From NCBI GenBank assembly GCA_947625075.1, contig CANQMY010000019.1, forward strand, positions 1 to 12,007: a DNA stretch of 12,007 nucleotides, written 5' to 3'. Below are positions 7,895 through 12,007 of this stretch, piece by piece. The position numbers were made by a program, and so were the translations under genes. How positions within the stretch are numbered: position 1 is the first letter of the stretch; every line of letters begins with the position of its first letter. The DNA comes from an uncultured Clostridia bacterium (GTDB lineage: Bacteria; Bacillota; Clostridia; TANB77; CAG-508). The notes beneath the pieces were generated by a model. The model searched no databases, was not told where the DNA came from, and was given only the letters and a program-made list of their open reading frames with translations.

Positions 7895-8752
7895 TTATAT
7901 AGCTACAGGAATTTTTCCTAATTTTACATCTTTGTTATAATCATATCCTTGAATTTCAAAATCTTCAACCTTAAATTCATAAAAGTTTTTAGTAGGATTA
8001 TTTATTATAAGTTGTGGAGAAACATCCATAGATTTTGATGAAAGTAATTTTTCTATTAAAGGAATATGCCTATCATATATATGACAATCACCAATATTAT
8101 GAGTTAAAGTTCCAACTTCTAATCCAGAAACTTTAGCAAACATATGTAAAAGAGCAGCATATTGCATTGTATTCCAACCATTTGCTGCAAGCATATCTTG
8201 AGAACGCTGATTTAAAATAAGATGTAATTTTCCTTCTTTTACTAACCATTGAGTACCATATGCACAAGGTTCAAGTCTCATATCTTTTAATTCTTCATGA
8301 TTAAATAAATTTGTCATAATACGTCTGCTTGCAGGATCATTCTTTAGTAAATAAAGAACATAATCAACTTGATCCATAACTTTTATACCTTCTTTAGTTT
8401 TGAAAGAGTATTTTTTAGCAAGTTGATATCCGTATGCTTTTCCGATAGTACCATTCTCATCTGCCCATTGATCCCAAATATGAGAATTTAATTCAGAAAC
8501 TTTATTAGATTTTTTTTGCCAAATCCATAATATTTCATCAATAGCTCTTTTTACGGTATTAGTATTATTTCTTAATGTAATCATTGGAAATTCTTTTGCA
8601 ACATCATATTTATTAGTAACTCCAACAATTGAAATATAATTTGCTTCTGATCCATCTTCCCATCTAGTTCTTACTCCAGTTCCTTTTGAAGAATAACCAT
8701 GATCTAATATTTCTTTGCATGTATTAATAAAATTTTTATCTGCTTCTGTCAT
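7895..8752 (-). CDS. thyA: Thymidylate synthase ThyA
   Basis: A 285-residue folate-dependent synthase converting dUMP plus methylene-tetrahydrofolate to dTMP plus dihydrofolate. Visible motifs are RTRWEDG near the N-terminus, HIWDQW (91-96), SRR (142-144) for phosphate, the catalytic C163 in LEPCAYGTQW, QRSQDM (182-187) and GDCHIYDRHIP (from 221). The usual LGxPFN is replaced by LAANGWN with the uracil-contacting Asn kept, a form I associate with clostridial ThyA. The longest open frame begins at a TTG at 8764 that is part of the SD; GGAGG (8758-8762 on this strand) lies 5 bases before the ATG at 8752, which is the true start. Confidence 0.95.
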   Translation of the reverse strand: MTEADKNFINTCKEILDHGYSSKGTGVRTRWEDGSEANYISIVGVTNKYDVAKEFPMITLRNNTNTVKRAIDEILWIWQKKSNKVSELNSHIWDQWADENGTIGKAYGYQLAKKYSFKTKEGIKVMDQVDYVLYLLKNDPASRRIMTNLFNHEELKDMRLEPCAYGTQWLVKEGKLHLILNQRSQDMLAANGWNTMQYAALLHMFAKVSGLEVGTLTHNIGDCHIYDRHIPLIEKLLSSKSMDVSPQLIINNPTKNFYEFKVEDFEIQGYDYNKDVKLGKIPVAI

Positions 8753-8790
8753 AAATACCTCCAATTTATAAAATTATTTGATTGATTTAA

Positions 8791-8819
8791 ATAATATCAT
8801 AGCAAAAAAATTTTGTAAA
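8791..8819 (-). promoter_or_regulatory. Promoter of thyA-folA
   Basis: Read leftwards: TTTACA (8819-8814), a 17-base spacer and TATTAT (8796-8791), with TGA directly before the -10 as an extended element. The predicted start, about 30 bases before the thyA ATG, gives a short leader. It is back to back with the promoter at 8873. Confidence 0.75.
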
Positions 8820-8872
8820 TAAAAAATAATATAAAAAAATTAATAAAGTCATATTTAATGAAATTATTGTAT

Positions 8873-8901
8873 TTGACCAATATATATAAATATGCTATAA
8901 T
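8873..8901 (+). promoter_or_regulatory. Promoter of the cell-wall-hydrolase-like gene
   Basis: TTGACC (8873-8878), a 17-base spacer and a perfect TATAAT (8896-8901). The start should be near 8908, leaving a long leader of about 140 bases before the ATG at 9051. Confidence 0.78.
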
Positions 8902-8945
8902 AAAAAACGAGATAAATCTTATTTATTGATTTATTTTACTAAAAA

Positions 8946-8974
8946 GTAAATCCTACTTCAATAGTAGAATTTAC
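8946..8974 (+). promoter_or_regulatory. Hairpin and near-direct repeat in the long leader
   Basis: GTAAATCCTACT (8946-8957) and AGTAGAATTTAC (8963-8974) form a 12-bp stem with one mismatch and a 5-base loop. A near copy of its left arm, AAAGTTAATCTACTTT, recurs at about 8992-9007 and could compete for the right arm. No T run follows the hairpin, so it is more likely a leader structure or binding site than a terminator. No known riboswitch was recognised. Confidence 0.4.
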
Positions 8975-9050
8975 CATTCACCTTTCCAGATAAAGTTAAT
9001 CTACTTTGTCTGTTTACATACATATATAAAAAATTTTGGAGGAAAAAAAC

Positions 9051-10022
9051 ATGCGACAACGAAGAAAGGCACGGAGAAGGAGGAAGATTTTATCAAAAAT
9101 AGGAACAGTGGCTGTAACTTTTATGGCTGAGGTAATAATCCTCTTTTTACTGTGCGCAGAGGTGCTAGAGGCTGCACCATTATCACAAGCTGTAGGAAGT
9201 TCTTTGAAATCTGCTAGAGAGGAAATACAAAATCAAGATTTTGAAGAACAGATAAAAAAGTACAAAGAAGAAGTCGAAAGACAAAAAAGGAAACAGCTTG
9301 TGGAACAGGCAAGCAAAAAGATTTCAGAAGACTTAGAAAATGCGGAGAGCATTATTAATAAACTTACAACAACCGCATTTGAAGAGGGTTATTCTGAAAT
9401 GAGGGGAGAAGCTGTATTAGATATATATTTTTCTGGTGTTGAGCTTGAAAAATATCCGGAGCTTCAAAAAGAACTCTCGAAATACAAAGAAGTTAAGGAA
9501 GCACTCGCAAACTATGATGCAGTTGTCGCGGGTGCAATGGAAAAGCTAGAAGGCATGGAAGAAATTACTGATGACATGGATATGTCACAAGTGGTTGGAT
9601 TTACTGCCGATGAGCTGTATCAAATACTCCTTAATGCCAAGAGTGAAAATGGAATTTTGCTTGTACCGTCAGAAAAGGCAAGAGATATTGCTGATGGCAT
9701 TATTGAGGAAATAGAAGATTCTCCAATAAATGAAATTTTTGCAATTGGAGTTATGGCATTAGAAACAGGTCATTTTGACTCCAATGCATGTGAAAAACTT
9801 AATAATTTTGGAGGGTTAACTTATAAAGGAGAACTCATGAGCTTTGATTCTGACAAAGAAGGAGTTAAAGCAGCGGTTAAGTGCATTTATAAAAATATGT
9901 TAAAAAATGGATGTACAGCAGCAGAGATAAATAAAACTTACTGCGAAACCGATACATGGGCAGAGAAAGTGCTGTCTGTAATGAGGGTATATTCCTCAAC
10001 AAGGATAGTATATGGTGAATAG
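9051..10022 (+). CDS. Membrane-anchored protein with C-terminal glucosaminidase/lysozyme-like domain
   Basis: The 323-residue product starts with a very basic tail (MRQRRKARRRRKILSKIG) and one hydrophobic segment (about 19-40), so it is a signal anchor or a signal peptide ending near LEAAP. A charged, helix-rich coiled stretch follows (about 55-105). The C-terminal part (about 185-323) carries IFAIGVMALETGHFDSNA with candidate catalytic E238, NNFGGL, FDSDKEGVKAAVKCI and KTYCETDTWAEKV. This resembles beta-N-acetylglucosaminidase/lysozyme-like peptidoglycan hydrolases, so cell-wall cleavage outside the membrane is likely. A TTG at 9036 opens the frame but lies at the edge of the SD; GGAGG (9038-9042) is 8 bases before the ATG at 9051. 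Base composition is above the neighbours (27 of 60 G/C at 9481-9540), suggesting transfer. Substrate and exact enzyme class are uncertain. Confidence 0.72.
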   Translation: MRQRRKARRRRKILSKIGTVAVTFMAEVIILFLLCAEVLEAAPLSQAVGSSLKSAREEIQNQDFEEQIKKYKEEVERQKRKQLVEQASKKISEDLENAESIINKLTTTAFEEGYSEMRGEAVLDIYFSGVELEKYPELQKELSKYKEVKEALANYDAVVAGAMEKLEGMEEITDDMDMSQVVGFTADELYQILLNAKSENGILLVPSEKARDIADGIIEEIEDSPINEIFAIGVMALETGHFDSNACEKLNNFGGLTYKGELMSFDSDKEGVKAAVKCIYKNMLKNGCTAAEINKTYCETDTWAEKVLSVMRVYSSTRIVYGE

Positions 10023-10032
10023 GTAAAAAAAG

Positions 10033-10060
10033 GTGGGATCGATTTCGGTCCCACTGTTTT
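10033..10060 (+). terminator. Terminator of the hydrolase-like gene
   Basis: GTGGGATCG (10033-10041) pairs with CGGTCCCAC (10046-10054), one U-G pair included, around an ATTT loop. TGTTTT follows. It begins 10 bases after the stop codon. Confidence 0.85.
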
Positions 10061-10094
10061 ATATTTATTTGAAATATATTATTAGAGTCGTTAT

Positions 10095-10150
10095 AAATTA
10101 ACATTTATTAAAGTTTTTAAATAATAAATCATATTATGTTAATTTTTTTT
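10095..10150 (+). terminator. AT-only long hairpin followed by a T run, possible back-up terminator
   Basis: AAATTAACAT (10095-10104) pairs with ATGTTAATTT (10136-10145), and TTTATTA (10104-10110) with TAATAAA (10122-10128). Eight T follow the stem (10143-10150). Stability is low because the stem is almost all A-T; it also sits just upstream of the next promoter. Confidence 0.35.
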
Positions 10151-10160
10151 AAAAAATATA

Positions 10161-10189
10161 TTTACAAAGTAAGCAAAATATGGTAAAAT
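10161..10189 (+). promoter_or_regulatory. Promoter of the 120-residue gene
   Basis: TTTACA (10161-10166), a 17-base spacer and TAAAAT (10184-10189). The predicted start near 10196 gives a leader of about 100 bases. Confidence 0.65.
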
Positions 10190-10232
10190 ATAAAGAGTTA
10201 AACGGTACGATTAGTACTATTTTCAAGTACCA

Positions 10233-10250
10233 AATAACTAAATAGTTATT
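10233..10250 (+). promoter_or_regulatory. Perfect dyad in the leader of the 120-residue gene
   Basis: AATAACTAAATAGTTATT has two 8-base arms around two A, the shape of a dimeric regulator site. A second pair, GGTAC (10204-10208) and GTACC (10227-10231), lies just upstream. Either could be an operator or an mRNA stem; no regulator is adjacent. Confidence 0.35.
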
Positions 10251-10296
10251 ATTATACTTTTCCAACCAAACAAACAACAATAAGGAGGAAACAACC

Positions 10297-10659
10297 ATGT
10301 TGGCAAAAGAAATTAAAATCAAAATGTTAAAAATGCAAAGGGAATTTATTGAAAATTGTTTGAAAAAAATTCCTGCAGAACGGAAAGACGGCGACAGTTC
10401 CTATGTATACGTAGGAGATATTTACCCTGAGGTTATCAACTACTTTGAAAGTGAAGGCTTTGTTGTTACACTTGTAAAGTCAGAGCTGGTACAGGCTTTT
10501 ACAAAAGGAAAGCCTCTCTATATCTTTACTATAGACAAAAACATTGCTTTAACTCAAGAAGAACTGAAACAAGCGGAAGAGTATGAGGAAAATAATGAGG
10601 AGGATCAGCTGGAAGATTCCATGGAAATTGAATTATTAAAAGAATTATTTATGCAATAA
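10297..10659 (+). CDS. Hypothetical 120-residue acidic-tailed protein
   Basis: The family is not recognised. The N-terminal 30 residues are a lysine-rich amphipathic helix (MLAKEIKIKMLKMQREFIEN). The middle has VYVGDIYPEVINYFESEGFVVTL followed by PLYIFTI, which suggests a small alpha-beta fold. The last 35 residues are very acidic (EEYEENNEEDQLEDSMEIE). There are no membrane segments, signal peptide or cysteines apart from one near residue 21. The overall plan, a helix, then a GF.V strand and an aromatic closing strand, recalls small phage or plasmid accessory proteins; that is an impression only. The SD AAGGAGG (10282-10288) lies 8 bases before the ATG. G+C is high for the region (27 of 60 at 10381-10440), as in the gene before it, and it has its own promoter and terminator. 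Confidence 0.75.
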   Translation: MLAKEIKIKMLKMQREFIENCLKKIPAERKDGDSSYVYVGDIYPEVINYFESEGFVVTLVKSELVQAFTKGKPLYIFTIDKNIALTQEELKQAEEYEENNEEDQLEDSMEIELLKELFMQ

Positions 10660-10672
10660 TCCTCATATAATG

Positions 10673-10706
10673 AAAGAGCTTGCATAACAAGTATGCAAGC
10701 TCTTTT
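10673..10706 (+). terminator. Strong rho-independent terminator after the 120-residue gene
   Basis: AAAGAGCTTGCATA (10673-10686) and TATGCAAGCTCTTT (10692-10705) form a perfect 14-bp stem around ACAAG, and the 3' arm ends in four T. The stem begins 13 bases after the stop. Confidence 0.88.
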
Positions 10707-10737
10707 CATGGTTAGATCATATACATTTTTTGGTGCC

Positions 10738-10800
10738 GACGACGTAGATATTTACAACTCGTCATCAGCTCTCTTGACGATTGATATAAAAATCAATCAA
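10738..10800. repeat. Structured intergenic repeat, copy 1
   Basis: It contains the exact 19-mer GACGTAGATATTTACAACT (10741-10759) and, 36 bases after that start, ACGATTGATATAA (10777-10789) leading into ATCAATCAA. Both recur in copy 2. GACGA (10738-10742) and TCGTC (10759-10763) close a stem that displays the conserved sequence as a loop, and GATTGAT with ATCAATC forms a second hairpin. A 12-base palindrome, CTATAATTATAG (10802-10813), sits just to the right and could serve as a -10 for leftward transcription. Confidence 0.75.
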
Positions 10801-10883
10801 GCTATAATTATAGTAGCAAATTATTAAATAAATAACAAGTAATTTTTTCAAAAAAGATTCTCGAAATTTTGTTCTTTTTTCTA

Positions 10884-10912
10884 TTGATTTATTGTAAGAT
10901 ATATGCTATACT
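10884..10912 (+). promoter_or_regulatory. Promoter of the small hydrophobic peptide gene
   Basis: TTGATT (10884-10889), a 17-base spacer and TATACT (10907-10912). The start should be near 10919, just at the sequence ATAGGAAATGAA that also begins the antisense RNA. Confidence 0.8.
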
Positions 10913-10950
10913 GACTGACATAGGAAATGAACATTGTAGTAGATGTGTTG

Positions 10951-10991
10951 CCACTGCACTAGATAACTTTTGTTATCGGAAAGTGAGGTGG
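10951..10991 (+). promoter_or_regulatory. SD-sequestering hairpin of the peptide mRNA
   Basis: CCAC (10951-10954) pairs with GTGG (10988-10991) and CACT (10957-10960) with AGTG (10982-10985). A T-G pair lies between them, and the inner stem GATAAC/GTTATC (10962-10967, 10972-10977) has a TTTT loop. The SD AGGTGG (10986-10991) is inside the stem, so translation should be off when it folds. Confidence 0.65.
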
Positions 10992-10996
10992 TGTTT

Positions 10997-11110
10997 ATGA
11001 GTTTTATACTATTTTTAATTTATGCCTTAATGGCATCAACAACAATAAACGTAGCCTTATTGACGATTTTATACATAAAATATGTAAATTCAATAATAGA
11101 TAAGGAATAA
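10997..11110 (+). CDS. Small hydrophobic peptide, candidate type I toxin
   Basis: A 37-codon gene, ATG at 10997 and TAA at 11108, with the SD AGGTGG (10986-10991) 5 bases upstream. Residues 3-28 are almost all hydrophobic (FILFLIYALMASTTINVALL onward), forming one membrane segment, followed by a short polar tail ending NSIIDKE. Size and layout match type I toxins of Gram-positive bacteria (Fst, BsrG/TxpA and the clostridial peptides), which insert in the cytoplasmic membrane. I do not recognise the sequence itself. Support comes from the surroundings: its own promoter, a hidden SD, long mRNA self-complementarity and an opposing promoter over its 3' region. It could instead be a membrane-active regulator or a small subunit of unknown role. 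Confidence 0.68.
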   Translation: MSFILFLIYALMASTTINVALLTILYIKYVNSIIDKE

Positions 11111-11111
11111 A

Positions 11112-11157
11112 ATAACAACACATTCTGCTCTCTACCAAATTGCGAATGTGTTGTTAT
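11112..11157 (-). terminator. Terminator of the antisense RNA (stem shared with the mRNA)
   Basis: ATAACAACACATTC (11112-11125) and GAATGTGTTGTTAT (11144-11157) form a perfect 14-bp stem with an 18-base loop. Read leftwards it is followed by TTTATT, suitable for termination; read rightwards there is no T run, so the mRNA probably passes through to the next hairpin. Confidence 0.72.
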
Positions 11158-11172
11158 AACTATATGTAGTGG

Positions 11173-11193
11173 TAACCGCATTCACTGCGGTTA
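11173..11193 (+). terminator. Terminator of the peptide mRNA
   Basis: TAACCGCA (11173-11180) and TGCGGTTA (11186-11193) form a perfect 8-bp stem with loop TTCAC. The T-rich stretch to about 11212 follows and includes the 3' arm that pairs with the mRNA 5' end. In the antisense RNA the same stem lies near the 5' end. Confidence 0.65.
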
Positions 11194-11209
11194 TTCATTT
11201 CCTATATTT

Positions 11210-11238
11210 ATTATACATAGATTATTAAAAAAAGTCAA
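11210..11238 (-). promoter_or_regulatory. Promoter of the antisense RNA
   Basis: Read leftwards: TTGACT (11238-11233), a 17-base spacer and a perfect TATAAT (11215-11210). It is closer to consensus than the opposing peptide promoter, as expected when antitoxin RNA must be in excess. Confidence 0.8.
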
Positions 11239-11297
11239 TAATTTTATTAATATTTTGCTTGAATTATTGCTATGTAGTTCCAACATATACCTTATTT

Positions 11298-11361
11298 GTG
11301 AGATTGACGTAGATATTTACAACTTTTTGATTCTCACCACGATTGATATAATATCAATCAA
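11298..11361. repeat. Structured intergenic repeat, copy 2
   Basis: The exact 19-mer GACGTAGATATTTACAACT is at 11306-11324 and ACGATTGATATAA at 11339-11351, in the same order and orientation as copy 1. The outer stem is different in sequence, GTGAGA (11298-11303) with TCTCAC (11332-11337), yet still presents the conserved bases in its loop. GATTGATAT/ATATCAATC forms the second hairpin. On the - strand TGATATACT, an extended -10, lies about 10 bases upstream of the repeat. It sits between the CYTH gene's 3' end and the antisense promoter. Confidence 0.75.
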
Positions 11362-11404
11362 TTTATTAAAGTATATCACATTTTATTTATTCTTATGTAA
11401 AATA

Positions 11405-11968
11405 TTATTTTTTATCCTTATAAACTTCAAAATAATCAATATTATAAAGTTTATGTATATCCTCTGTTCCCATAACTACTACTTTATTATTCTCTAATCC
11501 TAATATTTTCAACAATGATTCTACTGTATATCCTTCTTCTTTTATATATTCTATATCTATTTCTAAAAAATAAGGAATTGCTGGAAATTTATCTATATCA
11601 AAATCAATCTTTCCTAATTCATATGAAATCCTTGCTGCCTTCACTTTGCTTATTGGATTTAATCCCATTTCATGAAAGAAATCCATAGTTTCTTTTAATC
11701 TACTTGTCTTGAATTTAATTCCTGCTTTTATTTCAGGATTACTTTGATGGACATGCATAGTTACTTTTATGGTTCCCTCATCAGTAACTCTTATTAATTT
11801 ATCTTTTTCTTTCAAAAAATACTTATTTTCAGTATCAAGAGTAATAATTGTTCTGACACTATCATATACTTTTTTTGCACCTATTTCTTCTAATTTTTTT
11901 GTTAAATCATCTATATTTACATCTAAAACTTTAATCTCGTGTTCCTTATATTCATTTAAATTTTGCAT
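11405..11968 (-). CDS. CYTH-domain protein (class IV adenylate cyclase / triphosphate-binding fold)
   Basis: A 187-residue single-domain protein. The N-terminal EHEIK (E9, E11, K13) is the ExExK signature of CYTH proteins, which bind triphosphate substrates and divalent metals inside a beta-barrel tunnel. KLIRVTDEGTIKVTMH fits the LRxR...TxK strands and PYFLEIDIEY the late ExE strand. Members include CyaB-type adenylate cyclases, tripolyphosphatases and thiamine triphosphatases; the sequence does not choose between them. The SD AGGAGA (11977-11982 on this strand) lies 8 bases before the ATG. No promoter can be judged because the window ends 39 bases upstream. No clear T-run terminator follows; repeat copy 2 is the first structure downstream. 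Confidence 0.8.
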   Translation of the reverse strand: MQNLNEYKEHEIKVLDVNIDDLTKKLEEIGAKKVYDSVRTIITLDTENKYFLKEKDKLIRVTDEGTIKVTMHVHQSNPEIKAGIKFKTSRLKETMDFFHEMGLNPISKVKAARISYELGKIDFDIDKFPAIPYFLEIDIEYIKEEGYTVESLLKILGLENNKVVVMGTEDIHKLYNIDYFEVYKDKK

Positions 11969-12007
11969 AAACTTTTTCTCCTAACACTTTTAAATATTAC
12001 TCTTTAC

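Larger units (their letters stand above)
11108..11204 (-). ncRNA. Candidate antisense antitoxin RNA
   Basis: A leftward transcript from the promoter at 11210-11238 should start near 11204 and end after the 14-bp hairpin at 11112-11157, about 100 nt in all. It begins with ATAGGAAATGAA, the same sequence as the peptide mRNA's 5' end. It then carries the CCGCA/TGCGG hairpin and ends in the terminator hairpin. It is fully complementary to the mRNA 3' untranslated region and touches only the stop codon of the peptide gene. The boundaries are predicted from promoter and terminator only. Confidence 0.62.
10920..11205. repeat. Inverted repeats joining the 5' and 3' ends of the peptide mRNA
   Basis: ATAGGAAATGAA (10920-10931) is perfectly complementary to TTCATTTCCTAT (11194-11205). 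A second block, 10947-10958, pairs over 12 positions with 11165-11176 (ten standard pairs and two G-U). Both blocks lie near the two ends of the predicted transcript, so the mRNA can circularise by base pairing. An 8-base element, ATGTGTTG (10943-10950), is also complementary to CAACACAT (11116-11123). Confidence 0.8.

Noticed and set aside
8753..8764. TTG start for thyA at 8764
   Set aside because: The TTG is part of the GGAGG SD region for the ATG at 8752.
8946..8974. Hairpin resembling the CCTACT...AGTAGA core of Cas12a-type CRISPR repeats, and GTAGAT within the 19-mer repeats
   Set aside because: There is a single hairpin, no regular spacer-repeat series and no cas genes, and the 19-mer copies are 565 bases apart. 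Not a CRISPR array.
9877..10104. Minus-strand open frame over the end of the hydrolase-like gene
   Set aside because: It lies opposite a well-supported coding region and its terminator, and lacks an SD and a recognisable domain.
11060..11068. TTGACGATT inside the peptide gene matching repeat copy 1 (10774-10782)
   Set aside because: Nine bases in AT-rich DNA are too short to call a third repeat copy; neither the 19-mer nor the dyad is present.
11255..11497. 80-codon hydrophobic open frame on the + strand
   Set aside because: It has no SD, is very AT-rich, crosses repeat copy 2 and runs antisense into the CYTH gene; most likely a chance frame.

Overview
The window is strongly AT-rich, with short purine-rich Shine-Dalgarno (SD) sites, consensus TTGACA/TATAAT promoters at 17-base spacing and rho-independent hairpin terminators. 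Together with a diaminopimelate/lysine operon and a ThyA of the type I associate with Clostridia, this points to a low-GC Bacillota, probably Clostridia. Genus cannot be fixed from the sequence. TGA is not read through in any gene here, so the standard bacterial code fits.

Left part (1-2526, + strand): the last codons of an unidentified gene, then a copper module, copZ (metallochaperone) and copA (Cu(I) P1B-type ATPase). copA is interrupted by a one-base frameshift near 1907-1908 and is otherwise intact.

Middle (2577-7373, + strand): a lysine/meso-diaminopimelate operon with one strong promoter. The order is dapD, a GC-rich hairpin, lysA, a DapL-type aminotransferase, an M20D amidohydrolase that fits N-acetyl-diaminopimelate deacetylase, then a terminator shared with the convergent folA. 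dapD and its trailing hairpin are visibly richer in G+C than the genes after them and look acquired. The operon holds parts of both the acylated and the direct-aminotransferase routes to LL-diaminopimelate.

7383-8819 (- strand): a thyA-folA operon for thymidylate synthesis and folate recycling, with its own promoter. Divergent from it on the + strand are two accessory genes of higher G+C. One is a membrane-anchored protein with a C-terminal glucosaminidase/lysozyme-like domain (9051-10022). The other is an unrecognised 120-residue protein (10297-10659). Each has its own promoter, strong SD and terminator.

10738-11361 is the most interesting part. A compact locus looks like an undescribed type I toxin-antitoxin. 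A 37-codon hydrophobic peptide gene (10997-11110) has a consensus promoter and an SD buried in a hairpin. A convergent consensus promoter on the opposite strand drives an antisense RNA of about 100 nt that overlaps the peptide gene's 3' untranslated region. The peptide mRNA's 5' end is complementary to its own 3' end, and the antisense RNA starts with the same sequence as the mRNA. Two copies of a structured 63-64 base repeat flank the locus. The window ends with a CYTH-domain gene on the - strand (11405-11968).
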